64,000 bases of DNA from contig NZ_JPMY01000009.1 in the NCBI RefSeq assembly GCF_000761545.1, positions 149,231-213,230 of the forward strand. Reading direction: 5' to 3'. A program made the translations under genes and the position numbers. Position 1 is the first letter of the stretch. Each line of letters begins with the position of its first letter. The notes under the pieces were generated by a model. It did not search any database and was not told the origin of the DNA. It saw nothing but the letters and a program-made list of their open reading frames with translations. This document shows, piece by piece, positions 1 to 9,717 of the stretch. The DNA is from Pseudomonas sp. ML96 (lineage in GTDB: Bacteria; Pseudomonadota; Gammaproteobacteria; Pseudomonadales; Pseudomonadaceae).

Positions 1-62
1 AGAGTTCCGAAAAAACCCGGCGGCACGGATGCCTTACCGCCTGCTACGGATCCCCTTCCGGT

Positions 63-1880
63 ATGGAAAAACAGAGCCCTCACCTGCTCCTGCGTGTACC
101 TACCCCCGACCGACAGGGTCTGTCGTTCTGTGAGGCCACTCCCCGTGACATGAAACGCTGGATCGCCGGTCTGCCCAAGGCAAATATCGGCGAGACGGCT
201 CGTCAGCTCTATCAGGGATTGATCGAGCTGAATCAGTTGATCACCCCCAGTGAAAATCGCCTACAGCTGCTCGAACTGTTGCGCCCCGAGGTGCACTTCG
301 TGTGCAGCCACCTCGAGCGCCACTTCCTCAACCAGTCCATCGTCCTCGACGAGCGCCCGCGCAAGGTCGCCAACCTCTGTCAGGCCCTGCAGAACCACAT
401 GGCGATCGGCTACAAGCTGATCATCGCCCAGGAGCTGCCACGCCTGACCAAAGAGCGCGCACAACTGCTCACGGTCGGTCTACAACGCGCCAGCCATGCC
501 CTGTTCGGCCCACTGGTACGCGCCAGCCAACTGTACTGCCCGGTGCCCGAAGGACTCTGGCTGGAGCTGCACCAGATCTCGCTGATCGCCCGCCAGCATG
601 GCCTGCACAAGGTCCAGGTGCGCGACGGCCTGGCCCGCAATGGCCAGAGCCTGAGCCAGCAGCAGATCTATCTCGGCGCCCTGTTGCTCGGCTGCGCGCG
701 TTGCAACCAGATGCGCCAGAGCAGCATCGCCCGCCTGGCCGAAGCCCTGGAGGACTGGAGCAACCTGGCCAGCCTGGAGCGCGTTGAAGCACCGAGCAGC
801 CTGTTCGCCGTGGCGCCGCAGCTGGATGGCCCGCCCCGCTATAAGTCCCTGTTCGGCGAAGCCGAGCTGCACAGCCTGCTGGGCCTGGATCCGCACAGCC
901 TGGTCGACGCGATCAAGGAATTCCTGCTGCTGCCACCGGACAGTCAGGAACCGCGCCGCCTGCCAGTCACCGAAGGCATGTCGATCGACCTGCTGCAGCA
1001 CCTGGCTTCAGCCTGGGGCGACATCGCCGAGCGCACCTTCAACCGCACCCCGGGACGCGGCAGCCTGACCCTGTGCATCGGCATGTCCGCGCTGCACTTC
1101 AACCTGGCCGGCCAGCGCAGCTTCGCCGACGTGCTCAAGCGCGAAGATGTGCCGCGCAGCGCCCAGTTCAAGGCGGCCAAGCTCGGCGAGGGTAGCGGCC
1201 CGGATGTCTGGGCTGGCGCCTTCGACGCCCAGCGCAACAGCCAGTGGGAATACGGCATCCCGATGGAGGACATCCAGTACAAGGCTGCCACCAAACCGGG
1301 CGAGCAGCCTGCCGAGGAAAACGCGGAGGCCTATCCCAGCCATGAGTTGTCGATCGTCAACCACAGCCCCGGCGGCTACTGCCTGACCTGGCCCCGCGAG
1401 GTTCCGGCGCAGCTGCAAGCCGGCGAGCTCCTGGGTGTACAGGACAGTCCCGGACAGGCCTGGAGCGTGGCCGTGGTGCGCTGGATTCGCCAGGTCCGCG
1501 GTGGCGGCACGCAGATGGGCATCGAGCTCATCGCCCCGCACGCGCAACCCTGCGGCGTGCAGCTGGTACGCAAGAGCGAGCAGAACAGCCAGTACCTGCG
1601 CGCTCTGCTGCTACCGGCGATCAGCGTGATTTCGCGCCCCGCCACCGTGATCACGCCACGCCTGCCGTTCCAGGAGAGCAACAAGGTGGTGATCAATCAC
1701 AACGGCGACGAAACCCGCGCCGTGCTCAGCCGCAAGCAGACCAGCACCGGCAGCTTCACCCAGTTCGAATATCGCGCGCTGGATGAGACCAAGCCACCTT
1801 CCGGGACCTCCGTCACAGCAGCGAAAGCCCCCGCCAAGCCCGGCGAGGAAGACTTTGACTCACTCTGGAAGTCGCTGTAG
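63..1880 (+). CDS. PilZ-variant protein next to fimX (PA4958-like)
   Basis: A 605-residue soluble protein without signal peptide or membrane segment. Most of it is a helical domain I cannot assign. Near the C-terminus (about residues 425-510) is a PilZ-like barrel: N433-x-S435-x-x-G438, then a V-R-W strand and a G-I-E-L strand, as in PilZ c-di-GMP receptors. The usual upstream R-x-x-x-R is not visible, so c-di-GMP binding is uncertain. It lies 68 bases before fimX on the same strand and is probably co-transcribed, suggesting a role in c-di-GMP-linked surface motility. That role is inference. The start has only a weak ribosome site; the N-terminal sequence resembles what I remember of Pseudomonas homologues. 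Confidence 0.8.
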   Translation: MEKQSPHLLLRVPTPDRQGLSFCEATPRDMKRWIAGLPKANIGETARQLYQGLIELNQLITPSENRLQLLELLRPEVHFVCSHLERHFLNQSIVLDERPRKVANLCQALQNHMAIGYKLIIAQELPRLTKERAQLLTVGLQRASHALFGPLVRASQLYCPVPEGLWLELHQISLIARQHGLHKVQVRDGLARNGQSLSQQQIYLGALLLGCARCNQMRQSSIARLAEALEDWSNLASLERVEAPSSLFAVAPQLDGPPRYKSLFGEAELHSLLGLDPHSLVDAIKEFLLLPPDSQEPRRLPVTEGMSIDLLQHLASAWGDIAERTFNRTPGRGSLTLCIGMSALHFNLAGQRSFADVLKREDVPRSAQFKAAKLGEGSGPDVWAGAFDAQRNSQWEYGIPMEDIQYKAATKPGEQPAEENAEAYPSHELSIVNHSPGGYCLTWPREVPAQLQAGELLGVQDSPGQAWSVAVVRWIRQVRGGGTQMGIELIAPHAQPCGVQLVRKSEQNSQYLRALLLPAISVISRPATVITPRLPFQESNKVVINHNGDETRAVLSRKQTSTGSFTQFEYRALDETKPPSGTSVTAAKAPAKPGEEDFDSLWKSL

Positions 1881-1948
1881 ATTGCCGGAAACGACCATCT
1901 GTCGCCTCTTTTCGCCCGTTCTTCGGCGTTTTCCAAGCAAGTTCTGCA

Positions 1949-4015
1949 ATGGCCATCGAGAAAAAAACCATACGCCTGCTGATCCTCGAGGATTCGCAGA
2001 ACGAGGCCGAACGCCTGGTCAGCCTGTTCCGTAATGCCGGACGGGCCACCCGCGTTCACCGCATCACGTCCAGCGACAACCTGGCCGAGGCCCTGCAACA
2101 GAGCTGGGACCTGTTGATCAACGCCCCCAGTAGCGAGCACCTCGAGCCGAGCGAGGCCATCAGCGCCATTCGCCGCCAGGCCAAGGACATCCCGGTGATC
2201 CAGCTGATCGCCGACAACGACTCCGATGCCGTCACCGAAGCCCTGATGCTCGGCGCCCAGGATGCCCTGCCACAGGGCGAGGACGAGCGCCTGATCCTGG
2301 TCGCCAACCGCGAACTGGCCAACCTCGAGGAACGCCGCGCCCGCCGCAGCGCCGAGGTTGCCCTGCGCGAGGCGGAGAAGCGCTGTCAGCTGCTGTTAGA
2401 CAGCTCGGTCGACGCCATCACCTACGTCCACGACGGCATGCACATCTATGCCAACCGCGCCTACCTCAAGCTGTTCGACTACGAGGATGCGGACGAGCTG
2501 GAAGGCATGCCGATGATCGATCTGATCGCCAGCGAAGATCAGGGCCGCTTCAAGGATTTCCTGAAGAACTACGCCAGCGACGAAGGCAACGCCGAGCTGA
2601 GCTGCGGCGGCGTGCGCCCGGACGGCAAGCGTTTCCAGGCGCGCATGTCCTTCTCCCCGGCCACCTATGACGGCGAGCCCTGCATCCAGGCGGTGATCCG
2701 CGCCGAGAGCGACAACGCCGAGCTGGAAGAAAAGCTACGCGAGATCAGCAGCCAGGACTTGGTCACCGGCCTGTACAACCGCACCTACTTCCTCGAATTG
2801 ATGGACAGCGCCGCCCAGCGCGCCGTCAACGAGGGCCAGCCCTCCAGCCTCGCGTATATCCGCATCGACCGCTATAGCGACGCTATCGGCGAGGTCGGCC
2901 TGGCTGGCATCGACATACTGCTGACCGACCTGGCCAACCTGCTGCGCGGCCACTTCGGCGACAGCGCCGAGCTGGCGCGCTTCGGCGACGACGTGTTCAC
3001 CGTGCTGCTGCCCGGGGTAACCCCACAACAGCTGCCGGAACAGCTGCAACCGCTGCTGAAGAAAGTCGAAGGGCACCTGTTCGACGTCGCCGGGCGCACC
3101 GTGCAGAGCACCCTGTCGATCGGCGTCGCCGGCCTCAGCGAGCAGACCAGCAAGGCCCAGGATGTCATCGATCGCGCCCACCGCTGCGCCGACGAGCTCG
3201 AAGGCAACGCGATCAAGGTCTACAACCCGGCCGACGAGCTAGCCGCAGCGGCTAACCGCGGCAGCCTGGTCGCGATGATCCAGCAGGCGCTGGAGAACAA
3301 CAGCTTCCGCCTGCTGTTCCAGCCGATCATCAGCCTGCGCGGCGACAGCGACGAGCACTATGAAGTACTGCTACGCCTGCTCAGCCCACAGGGCGAAGAA
3401 GTGCCGGCGGCAGAGTTCCTCAGCGCGGCCAAGGGCGCCGGGCTGGCCGAGAAGCTCGATCGCTGGGTCATTCTGAATTCGGTCAAGCTGCTCTCCGAGC
3501 ACCGCAGCAAGGGCCACAGCACCCGCCTGTTCGTGCACCTGTCGGCCAACAGCCTGCAGGACCAGACCCTGCTGCCATGGCTCAGCGTGGCACTGAAGGC
3601 CGCGCGCCTGCCCTCGGACGCCCTGGTGTTCCAGATCAGCGAAACCGATGCCGTGACCTACCTCAAGCAGGCCAAGGCGCTCTCCCAGGGCCTGGCGGAG
3701 CTGCACTGCAAGGTCGCCCTGGGCCAGTTCGGCTGCGCGCTGAACCCGTTCAACACGCTCAAGCACCTCAACGTCGACTTCGTGAAGGTGGACGGCTCCT
3801 TCACTCAGGACCTCTCCAACGCCGACAACCAGGAAGCGCTGAAGACCCTGCTCGCCAGCCTGCATGCCCAGGCCAAGCTGACCATCGTGCCTTTCGTCGA
3901 GAGCGCCAGCGTGCTGGCCACCCTCTGGCAGGCCGGGGTCAACTACATCCAGGGCCACTACCTGCAGGGCCCCAGCCAGTCGATGGACTACGACTTCTCC
4001 GCTGGCGACGAGTAA
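1949..4015 (+). CDS. fimX: FimX, degenerate GGDEF/EAL c-di-GMP receptor for twitching motility
   Basis: A 688-residue cytoplasmic protein with the FimX layout: receiver-like domain (about 1-130), PAS (about 145-255), GGDEF (about 270-425) and EAL (about 440-680). The GGDEF signature reads GDDVF at about 346-350 and the EAL signature reads EVL at about 472-474. Neither enzyme site looks intact, which fits a c-di-GMP-binding receptor. Known FimX sits at the cell pole and promotes type IV pilus assembly. The receiver-like domain lacks an obvious phospho-acceptor Asp (DLLINAPS at the expected strand). It ends at a terminator shared with convergent serB. Confidence 0.93.
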   Translation: MAIEKKTIRLLILEDSQNEAERLVSLFRNAGRATRVHRITSSDNLAEALQQSWDLLINAPSSEHLEPSEAISAIRRQAKDIPVIQLIADNDSDAVTEALMLGAQDALPQGEDERLILVANRELANLEERRARRSAEVALREAEKRCQLLLDSSVDAITYVHDGMHIYANRAYLKLFDYEDADELEGMPMIDLIASEDQGRFKDFLKNYASDEGNAELSCGGVRPDGKRFQARMSFSPATYDGEPCIQAVIRAESDNAELEEKLREISSQDLVTGLYNRTYFLELMDSAAQRAVNEGQPSSLAYIRIDRYSDAIGEVGLAGIDILLTDLANLLRGHFGDSAELARFGDDVFTVLLPGVTPQQLPEQLQPLLKKVEGHLFDVAGRTVQSTLSIGVAGLSEQTSKAQDVIDRAHRCADELEGNAIKVYNPADELAAAANRGSLVAMIQQALENNSFRLLFQPIISLRGDSDEHYEVLLRLLSPQGEEVPAAEFLSAAKGAGLAEKLDRWVILNSVKLLSEHRSKGHSTRLFVHLSANSLQDQTLLPWLSVALKAARLPSDALVFQISETDAVTYLKQAKALSQGLAELHCKVALGQFGCALNPFNTLKHLNVDFVKVDGSFTQDLSNADNQEALKTLLASLHAQAKLTIVPFVESASVLATLWQAGVNYIQGHYLQGPSQSMDYDFSAGDE

Positions 4016-4027
4016 TTCGGCCCTACA

Positions 4028-4055
4028 AAAAAGCCCCGCAATCGCGGGGCTTTTT
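4028..4055. terminator. Bidirectional terminator between fimX and serB
   Basis: A 12-bp perfect stem, AAAAAGCCCCGC / GCGGGGCTTTTT, with an AATC loop. The A-run before and T-run after let it serve both convergent genes. Confidence 0.93.
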
Positions 4056-4069
4056 CATTGCGGCGTCAG

Positions 4070-5284
4070 TCAGTCCTGGCCGTCACGATCACGGAAGCCG
4101 AGCAGGTAGAGGATGCCGTCTAGGCCCAGGGTGGAAATCGCCTGCTTGGCCGACTGTTTGACCAGCGGCTTGGCGCGGAAGGCTACACCGAGGCCGGCCA
4201 GGCCGAGCATCGGCAGGTCGTTGGCGCCATCGCCCACGGCGATGGTCTGCTCCAGGCGCAGGCCTTCCTTCTCGGCCAGCTCGCGCAGCAGATCGGCCTT
4301 GCGCTGGGCGTCGACGATCGGCTCGATCGCCACGCCGGTGACCTTGCCATCGACGATCTGCAGTTCGTTGGCGAACACGTAATCGATGCCCAGCTTGGCC
4401 TGCAGCTGCTTGGCGAAATAGGTGAAGCCGCCAGAGAGGATGGCGGTCTTGTAGCCCAGGCGCTTGAGCTCGGCGAACAGCACCTCGGCGCCCTCGGTCA
4501 GGCGCAGCGAGGCGCCGATCTCGGCCAGCACGGTTTCCGGCAGGCCCTGCAGCAGCGCCATGCGCTCCTTGAAGCTGGCGCGGAAATCCAGCTCGCCGCG
4601 CATCGCCCGCTCGGTGATCTCGGACACCTTGTCGCCGACGCCATGAGCCTTGGCCAGCTCGTCGATCACCTCGGCCTCGATCAGCGTCGAGTCCATGTCG
4701 AACACCGCCAGGCGGCGATTGCGACGGAACACCGAGTCACGCTGGAAGGCGATGTCGACGTTGAGCTCCTGGGCCACGCTGAGGAACTCGGCGCGCAGCG
4801 CATCGACGTCGGCCGGCTCGCCGCGCACGGAGAACTCGATGCAGCCCTTGCCCTGGTCGGCGGGGGTGTCCAGCGGCATGCGCCCAGAGAGGCGGTCGAT
4901 CTGGTCGATATTGAGACCGTACTTGGCGGTGATCGAGCTGACCCGCTGCAGCTGCTCGGCGCTGACCTTGCGGGTCAGCAGGGTGACGATGTAGCGGCTC
5001 TTGCCCTGACCACCAACCCACTGCTGGTAGTCGGCTTCGGAGACGGGGGTGAAGCGCACCTGCTGATCCAGCTCGTAGCCGGTGAAGAGCACGTCCTTGA
5101 GCACGGAAGAACCGCGCTCGGTGTCCGGGATCTCGACCAGGATGCCGAACGACAGGGTGTCGTGAATCACCGCCTGGCCGATGTCGAGGATGTTCACCCC
5201 GCCCTGCGCCAGCACGCCGGTGATGGCTGCGGTCAGTCCGGGGCGATCTTCCCCGGTGATATTGATCAGGACGATTTCGCGCAA
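4070..5284 (-). CDS. serB: Phosphoserine phosphatase SerB
   Basis: Catalyses the last step of serine synthesis, phosphoserine to serine. It has N-terminal ACT-type regulatory sequence starting REIVLINITGEDRPG, then a HAD phosphatase domain with the nucleophile motif D196-M-D198-S-T and the late motif VGDGANDLPML. I chose the TTG at 5284 (404 residues): it is preceded by GGAG at good spacing, and the conserved protein begins exactly there. The open frame extends 15 codons further upstream with sequence that does not look conserved. It is divergent from the Smp-family gene, an arrangement also seen in E. coli (serB/smp). Confidence 0.93.
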   Translation of the reverse strand: MREIVLINITGEDRPGLTAAITGVLAQGGVNILDIGQAVIHDTLSFGILVEIPDTERGSSVLKDVLFTGYELDQQVRFTPVSEADYQQWVGGQGKSRYIVTLLTRKVSAEQLQRVSSITAKYGLNIDQIDRLSGRMPLDTPADQGKGCIEFSVRGEPADVDALRAEFLSVAQELNVDIAFQRDSVFRRNRRLAVFDMDSTLIEAEVIDELAKAHGVGDKVSEITERAMRGELDFRASFKERMALLQGLPETVLAEIGASLRLTEGAEVLFAELKRLGYKTAILSGGFTYFAKQLQAKLGIDYVFANELQIVDGKVTGVAIEPIVDAQRKADLLRELAEKEGLRLEQTIAVGDGANDLPMLGLAGLGVAFRAKPLVKQSAKQAISTLGLDGILYLLGFRDRDGQD

Positions 5285-5367
5285 GGCTTCACTCCAGGCG
5301 TACAAATGGGTCGGCGAAAAGGCGCACATTCTACCTCTATTCCCAGCGCACTGGGCACGGGCGGCGC

Positions 5368-5396
5368 TTTGCCCGCCTGGGGACGCTGGTTATACT
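5368..5396 (+). promoter_or_regulatory. Sigma-70 promoter for the Smp-family gene
   Basis: TTTGCC (5368-5373) and TATACT (5391-5396) are separated by 17 bases in the serB/smp divergent gap. Transcription would start near 5403, about 28 bases before the GTG start at 5431. Confidence 0.6.
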
Positions 5397-5430
5397 GCGC
5401 GGCAATTCAATTCGAGAAGAGCCGCGCTCT

Positions 5431-6993
5431 GTGAACCGGCCCGTGCAGGTCAAGCCCGACAATTTCTTCCTGTTGCTGTTCAATGCCCTGCGCCAGCGCC
5501 GCGTGCCGCTCGCCCTGCGCATTGCCAGCCACAGCCTGCTGCTGGTCGCCCTGGCGCTGGTGATCTACGCCTGGGTAATGGGCATGCAGTTCAAGCAGGC
5601 CATGCAGCAGCAAGCCGACGCCCTCGGCCAGAGCCTGACCGTGCAGACCGCCGCCTCGGCCACCGAGCTGCTGGTATCCAACGACATCCTCAGCCTCAAT
5701 GTACTGCTCAGCAACCTGGCGAAGAACCCGCTGGTGGCGCATGCCGCCATCTACAGCGTGGACAACCGCATCCTCGCCGAAGCCGGCTCGCGCCCGACCC
5801 AGAGCATCCTCGGCGAGACCGAGGGCCTGTACTCCACGCCGATCACCTTCCAGGAAGTGATCGCCGGGCAGCTGCGCATCAGCCTGGACATGCAGCAGTT
5901 CCAGCAGCCGATGACCATCAGCCTGCAGAGCATGGGCCTGCTCAGTCTGATCCTGCTGGCCCTGGCCATGTCGCTCAGCCTGCGCCTGGGCCGGCACATT
6001 TCCACGCCGCTGCTGCAACTGCGCGTATGGCTGCGCGACCCGGACGATCCTGCCCCCGGTGCCGGCCGCCAGGACGAGATCGGCGACCTCGCCCGCCAGC
6101 TGCAGGCGCGCCTGGTTCCGGAGAAGCCGGAGCCCGAGCCGCAGTACGAGGAACAGGACCACTACGCCGAGCTGGATGACGAAGAACACTTCATCGACGA
6201 GCAGGCGGAACGCGAGCCGAACTTCGATATGCCGGACCTGCGTGCCGACGTCGACTACGACGAAGAGCTCGCCCCGCCTGCACCGCGCGCTGCACCCGTC
6301 GCCCAGCATGACGAAGACGACCCGTTCGCCGACCTGCGCGACATGCAGCCCAGCGCGCCCGTCGAACCCGACTTCGCCCCGCAGCCAGCGCCGAGCATCT
6401 ACCAGCCGCCGCAAGCCGAACAGAACTTCAGCAGCGCCGTGCTGGCCATCCAGCTCGGCGCCCAGGAGCAACTGCGTCACCTGCCACGCACACGCCTGCT
6501 GGAGCTGCTGCAACGCTACCGCGATTGCCTGGAAAAGGCCGCCGCGCTGTACCAGGGCAAGCTGTACACCCTCAACGACGGCAGCAGCCTGATGCTGTTC
6601 TCCAGTGAGCACAGCGACGAGGACTATCTGACCCACGCCCTGTGCTGCGGCGAGCTGATGCGCGCCCTTGGCCATGCCCTGCAGATCGAGGTAGCCGACA
6701 GCGGCATCACCCTGCAACTGCAACTGGGCCTGACCAAGACCGATGAGGAGCTCAGCCCGAGCCAGGCCGAGCTGCTGCTCAGCGAAGTCGCCCAGGATGC
6801 CCTGGCCCTGGCCCAGCACAGCCGCAACCTGCTGCTGGTACAGCGCAGCGTCGCCGACGATCCGTTGCTGCGCCAGCGCGCACGCATCCGCGCTATCGCC
6901 AGCCCGGAGGGCGCCAGCTGCGTCGAGCGCCTGCTCGAGCCCTACCCCTCGCTGCTGGAGCGCCAGCTGGCACGCATGCACGAGCACTCGTGA
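5431..6993 (+). CDS. Smp/AhpA-family inner-membrane protein beside serB
   Basis: A 520-residue membrane protein. One transmembrane helix (about 30-50) and a second (about 168-190) flank a periplasmic segment of about 115 residues, as in the Smp family (E. coli Smp/YtjB, Pfam SMP_2) that sits divergent from serB. After a HAMP-like stretch comes an acidic, proline-rich linker (about 230-330). The C-terminal domain (about 335-500) looks distantly like a cyclase fold without clear catalytic residues. GTG start. It overlaps the next gene by 4 bases (GTGA), so the two are translationally coupled. The biochemical function is unknown. Confidence 0.82.
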   Translation: MNRPVQVKPDNFFLLLFNALRQRRVPLALRIASHSLLLVALALVIYAWVMGMQFKQAMQQQADALGQSLTVQTAASATELLVSNDILSLNVLLSNLAKNPLVAHAAIYSVDNRILAEAGSRPTQSILGETEGLYSTPITFQEVIAGQLRISLDMQQFQQPMTISLQSMGLLSLILLALAMSLSLRLGRHISTPLLQLRVWLRDPDDPAPGAGRQDEIGDLARQLQARLVPEKPEPEPQYEEQDHYAELDDEEHFIDEQAEREPNFDMPDLRADVDYDEELAPPAPRAAPVAQHDEDDPFADLRDMQPSAPVEPDFAPQPAPSIYQPPQAEQNFSSAVLAIQLGAQEQLRHLPRTRLLELLQRYRDCLEKAAALYQGKLYTLNDGSSLMLFSSEHSDEDYLTHALCCGELMRALGHALQIEVADSGITLQLQLGLTKTDEELSPSQAELLLSEVAQDALALAQHSRNLLLVQRSVADDPLLRQRARIRAIASPEGASCVERLLEPYPSLLERQLARMHEHS

Positions 6994-7532
6994 CCACGCT
7001 GATCACCCATCCGCTGCCGGTCCTGGCCTTGGGACTGGCGCTCGGGCCGCGGGTGATACCACCGCGCCTGTTGCTGGCCGGATTGCTCTTCACCCTGCTG
7101 CCGGATGCCGATGTGCTGGCCTTCAAATTCGGCATCACCTATGCCGACGCCTTCGGCCATCGCGGCTTCAGCCACTCGCTGCTGTTTGCCGGAATCTGTG
7201 GCGTGCTGGGCGCACTGAGCTGCCGTCTACTCGGCTGCGGGCCGCTCAAAGCCTTCTGCTGGATCGCCCTGGCCAGCGCCTCGCACAGCCTGCTGGACGC
7301 CGCTACCGATGGCGGCCTGGGCGTGGCCTGGCTGTGGCCCTGGAGCGAACAGCGCTTCTTCCTGCCGTGGCGGCCCATCGAGGTATCGCCCTTCGTGCAT
7401 GGCTTCTTCAGCCAGCGCGGAATCGATGTGCTGATCTCCGAAGCGCGCTGGGTCTGGCTGCCCTGCCTGGGCCTGGCACTGGGCGGAACGGCCCTGCGCC
7501 TGCTGTTACGCCCGCGCCAGCAGGCGCTCTAG
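6990..7532 (+). CDS. YdjM-type membrane-bound metal-dependent hydrolase
   Basis: A 180-residue hydrophobic protein with several membrane segments. It carries the motifs of the LexA-binding/YdjM membrane hydrolase family: an early LLPDADVLAF, then HRGFSHSLLF and SHSLLDAATDGG, whose His and Asp residues are likely metal ligands. GTG start within the GTGA overlap with the Smp-family gene. Its 3' end overlaps convergent waaA by 27 bases. The substrate is unknown. Confidence 0.82.
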   Translation: MTTLITHPLPVLALGLALGPRVIPPRLLLAGLLFTLLPDADVLAFKFGITYADAFGHRGFSHSLLFAGICGVLGALSCRLLGCGPLKAFCWIALASASHSLLDAATDGGLGVAWLWPWSEQRFFLPWRPIEVSPFVHGFFSQRGIDVLISEARWVWLPCLGLALGGTALRLLLRPRQQAL

Positions 7533-8777
7533 ACCAGCCAGCAAACGCGCCAGCGCACCCTGATTGGCGCGCAACACGCCCAGCCCGGCCTCGGCCATAC
7601 GCGCCGACTCACTCGAATCAGCGAACAGCGAACGCAATGCCGCGTGCAGCTGCGCGGCATCCTGCACCTCGAGCAGATCGCCAGCCGTGCGCAGCTGCGC
7701 AGCGATCTCAAGGAAGTTGAACAGGTGCGGGCCGCTCAGCAGCGGCTTACCCAGCGCCGCCGGTTCCAGCAGGTTGTGCCCACCATTGGGGATCAGGCTG
7801 CCGCCGACGAAGGCCAGGTCGGCCAGCGCATAGAGGAACAACAACTCGCCCAGGGTATCGCCGACCAGCACCTGCACATCCGCCGCTACCGGCTCGGCGC
7901 TGGAGCGACGCACCACGCTGAAGCCCTCGCGCCGGCTCATCTCGTAGGCCTGCTCGAAACGCTCGGGGTGGCGCGGCACCAGGATCAGCAGCGCATTGGC
8001 ATGCTCGCTGAGCAACTGGCGATGCGCGGCCAGCACCACTTCATCCTCGCCGGCATGGGTACTGGCGGCGATCCAGACCGGTCGCGCCGCCCCCCAGCTC
8101 TGGCGCAGCGCAGCGGCACGCTGCGGCAATTCTGCATCCACGCTCAGATCGAACTTGATCGAGCCGGTCACCTGCACGCAGTCGGAGCGCGCGCCCAACT
8201 GGCGGAAGCGCTCGGCCTCGGCATCGGTTTGCACGGCGATCAGCGACAGCCGAGAGAGCATCGGCGCGGTCAGCCGCGAGAAACGCGCATAGCCGCGCGC
8301 CGAGCGCTCGGACAGGCGCGCATTGGCCAGCGCCACGGGAATGCCGCGACGATGGCAGGCCGCAATATGGTTGGGCCACAGCTCGGTTTCCATGATCACC
8401 GCCAACCGCGGCTGCAGGCGCTCGATGAAGCGCGAACAGGCCCACGGCAGGTCGTAGGGCAGGTAGCAATGCTGGATGCGCTCGCCGAACAGCGCCTGGA
8501 TACGCTCGGAGCCGGTCGGCGTCATACAGGTGACGGTGATCGGCAGCTCGGGGTGGCGCGCCAGCAGCTCGCGGATCAGCGGCGCGGCGGCGATGCTCTC
8601 ACCCAGCGATACAGCATGGATCCAGATGCCACCCTGGCGAAACGCCGGCAGGCCGAAGGCGAAGCGCTCGCCGATGCGTTTGCCGTAGGCCGGAGCACTC
8701 CGCACCCGCAGCCACAGACGCAGGAAGATGAACGGCAGGGCCAGGTGCAGGATCAGGGTATAGAGGGTTCTGTTCAT
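7506..8777 (-). CDS. waaA: Kdo transferase WaaA
   Basis: A 423-residue 3-deoxy-D-manno-octulosonate transferase, which adds Kdo to lipid IVA at the inner membrane to start the LPS core. It has one N-terminal membrane anchor (about 5-20), then the glycosyltransferase-N domain (HAVSLGE, METELWPN) and a GT-B C-terminal half with the EDEVVLAAH and GGSLIPNGGHN motifs typical of KdtA. Length is normal for the family. It sits 34 bases downstream of the LysR gene on the same strand. Confidence 0.94.
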   Translation of the reverse strand: MNRTLYTLILHLALPFIFLRLWLRVRSAPAYGKRIGERFAFGLPAFRQGGIWIHAVSLGESIAAAPLIRELLARHPELPITVTCMTPTGSERIQALFGERIQHCYLPYDLPWACSRFIERLQPRLAVIMETELWPNHIAACHRRGIPVALANARLSERSARGYARFSRLTAPMLSRLSLIAVQTDAEAERFRQLGARSDCVQVTGSIKFDLSVDAELPQRAAALRQSWGAARPVWIAASTHAGEDEVVLAAHRQLLSEHANALLILVPRHPERFEQAYEMSRREGFSVVRRSSAEPVAADVQVLVGDTLGELLFLYALADLAFVGGSLIPNGGHNLLEPAALGKPLLSGPHLFNFLEIAAQLRTAGDLLEVQDAAQLHAALRSLFADSSESARMAEAGLGVLRANQGALARLLAGLERLLARA

Positions 8778-8811
8778 GGGCGCGCAGCTTAACAGAGCGC
8801 TCCGCGCCCGA

Positions 8812-9696
8812 TCAGCCCATCGCCTGCAGGTGCTCGGCGAAAGCCTCGGCTAGCCACAGTGCAGCAGGCCCCAGCGCCTCGTCGCGGCGGCAGACCAGCT
8901 CCACCAGCAGCGGCGGCGGCGTCCAGTCGCAGCTCAGCTCGACCAGCTGCCCCTGGTAGGTCGGGTACTGCACCACGTGACGTGGCAGCCAGGCCCAACC
9001 CAGATTACGCATCAGCAACTCGGCCATGGCGTAGAAGCTATCGGCGCGCCAGACCGCGGGGCTGAGCTGCTCGCCGCCAGGGTAATGGCTGTCCTGCGGC
9101 GCCATCAGCAGCTGCCGGTGACGCGCCAGTTCGCGGCGATCGACCTGACCGAGCGCCGCCAGCGGATGCCCGGCGCCGCACACGGTCACCAGCTCGATGG
9201 TACCCAGGCGCTGGCGCTCCAGCGCTGCCGGCATGTCCTCGTGGTGGAACAGCAGGCCGAGATCGGCGCGGCGCTCCAGCAGCTTGCGCGCCACATCGCC
9301 CTGGGCGCCGCTGGCCAGTTGCACTTCCAGTAAGGGGAAGGCCCTGGCCAGCGCCTCCAGGCTGTTCAGCACTGGCTGATAGGGCATCGCTTCGTCCTGG
9401 GCCAGGCGCAGGCACACTTCCTCGCCCCGCACCAGGCCCTGGGCGCGCGACTGCAGGCGCTCCTCTTGGCGCAACAGCTCGCGCGCCTCCTCCAGCAGGG
9501 CGATGCCTGCCGCCGTCAGCTTGGGCTGGCGGCCACTGCTGCGCTCGAACAGCAGCACGCCGAGATCGGTTTCCAGCAAGGCGATGGCGTTGCTCACCGC
9601 CGACTGCGCGCGGCGCATGCGGCGCGCCACGGCGGAGAAGGACTGGCCCTCGGCGACCGCAACGAACAGGCGAATCTGCTCCAGGCTCCATTGCAT
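8812..9696 (-). CDS. LysR-family transcriptional regulator
   Basis: A 294-residue regulator with an N-terminal winged helix-turn-helix (about 3-62, FSAVARRMRRAQSAVSNAI) and a periplasmic-binding-like effector domain. The ATG at 9696 has a GGAG ribosome site 7 bases upstream. It is divergent from the SMR efflux gene with a LysR-type inverted repeat between them, so it probably controls that pump and itself. The effector is unknown. Confidence 0.9.
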   Translation of the reverse strand: MQWSLEQIRLFVAVAEGQSFSAVARRMRRAQSAVSNAIALLETDLGVLLFERSSGRQPKLTAAGIALLEEARELLRQEERLQSRAQGLVRGEEVCLRLAQDEAMPYQPVLNSLEALARAFPLLEVQLASGAQGDVARKLLERRADLGLLFHHEDMPAALERQRLGTIELVTVCGAGHPLAALGQVDRRELARHRQLLMAPQDSHYPGGEQLSPAVWRADSFYAMAELLMRNLGWAWLPRHVVQYPTYQGQLVELSCDWTPPPLLVELVCRRDEALGPAALWLAEAFAEHLQAMG

Positions 9697-9717
9697 AACC
9701 CATCTCCAAGCAAGATA

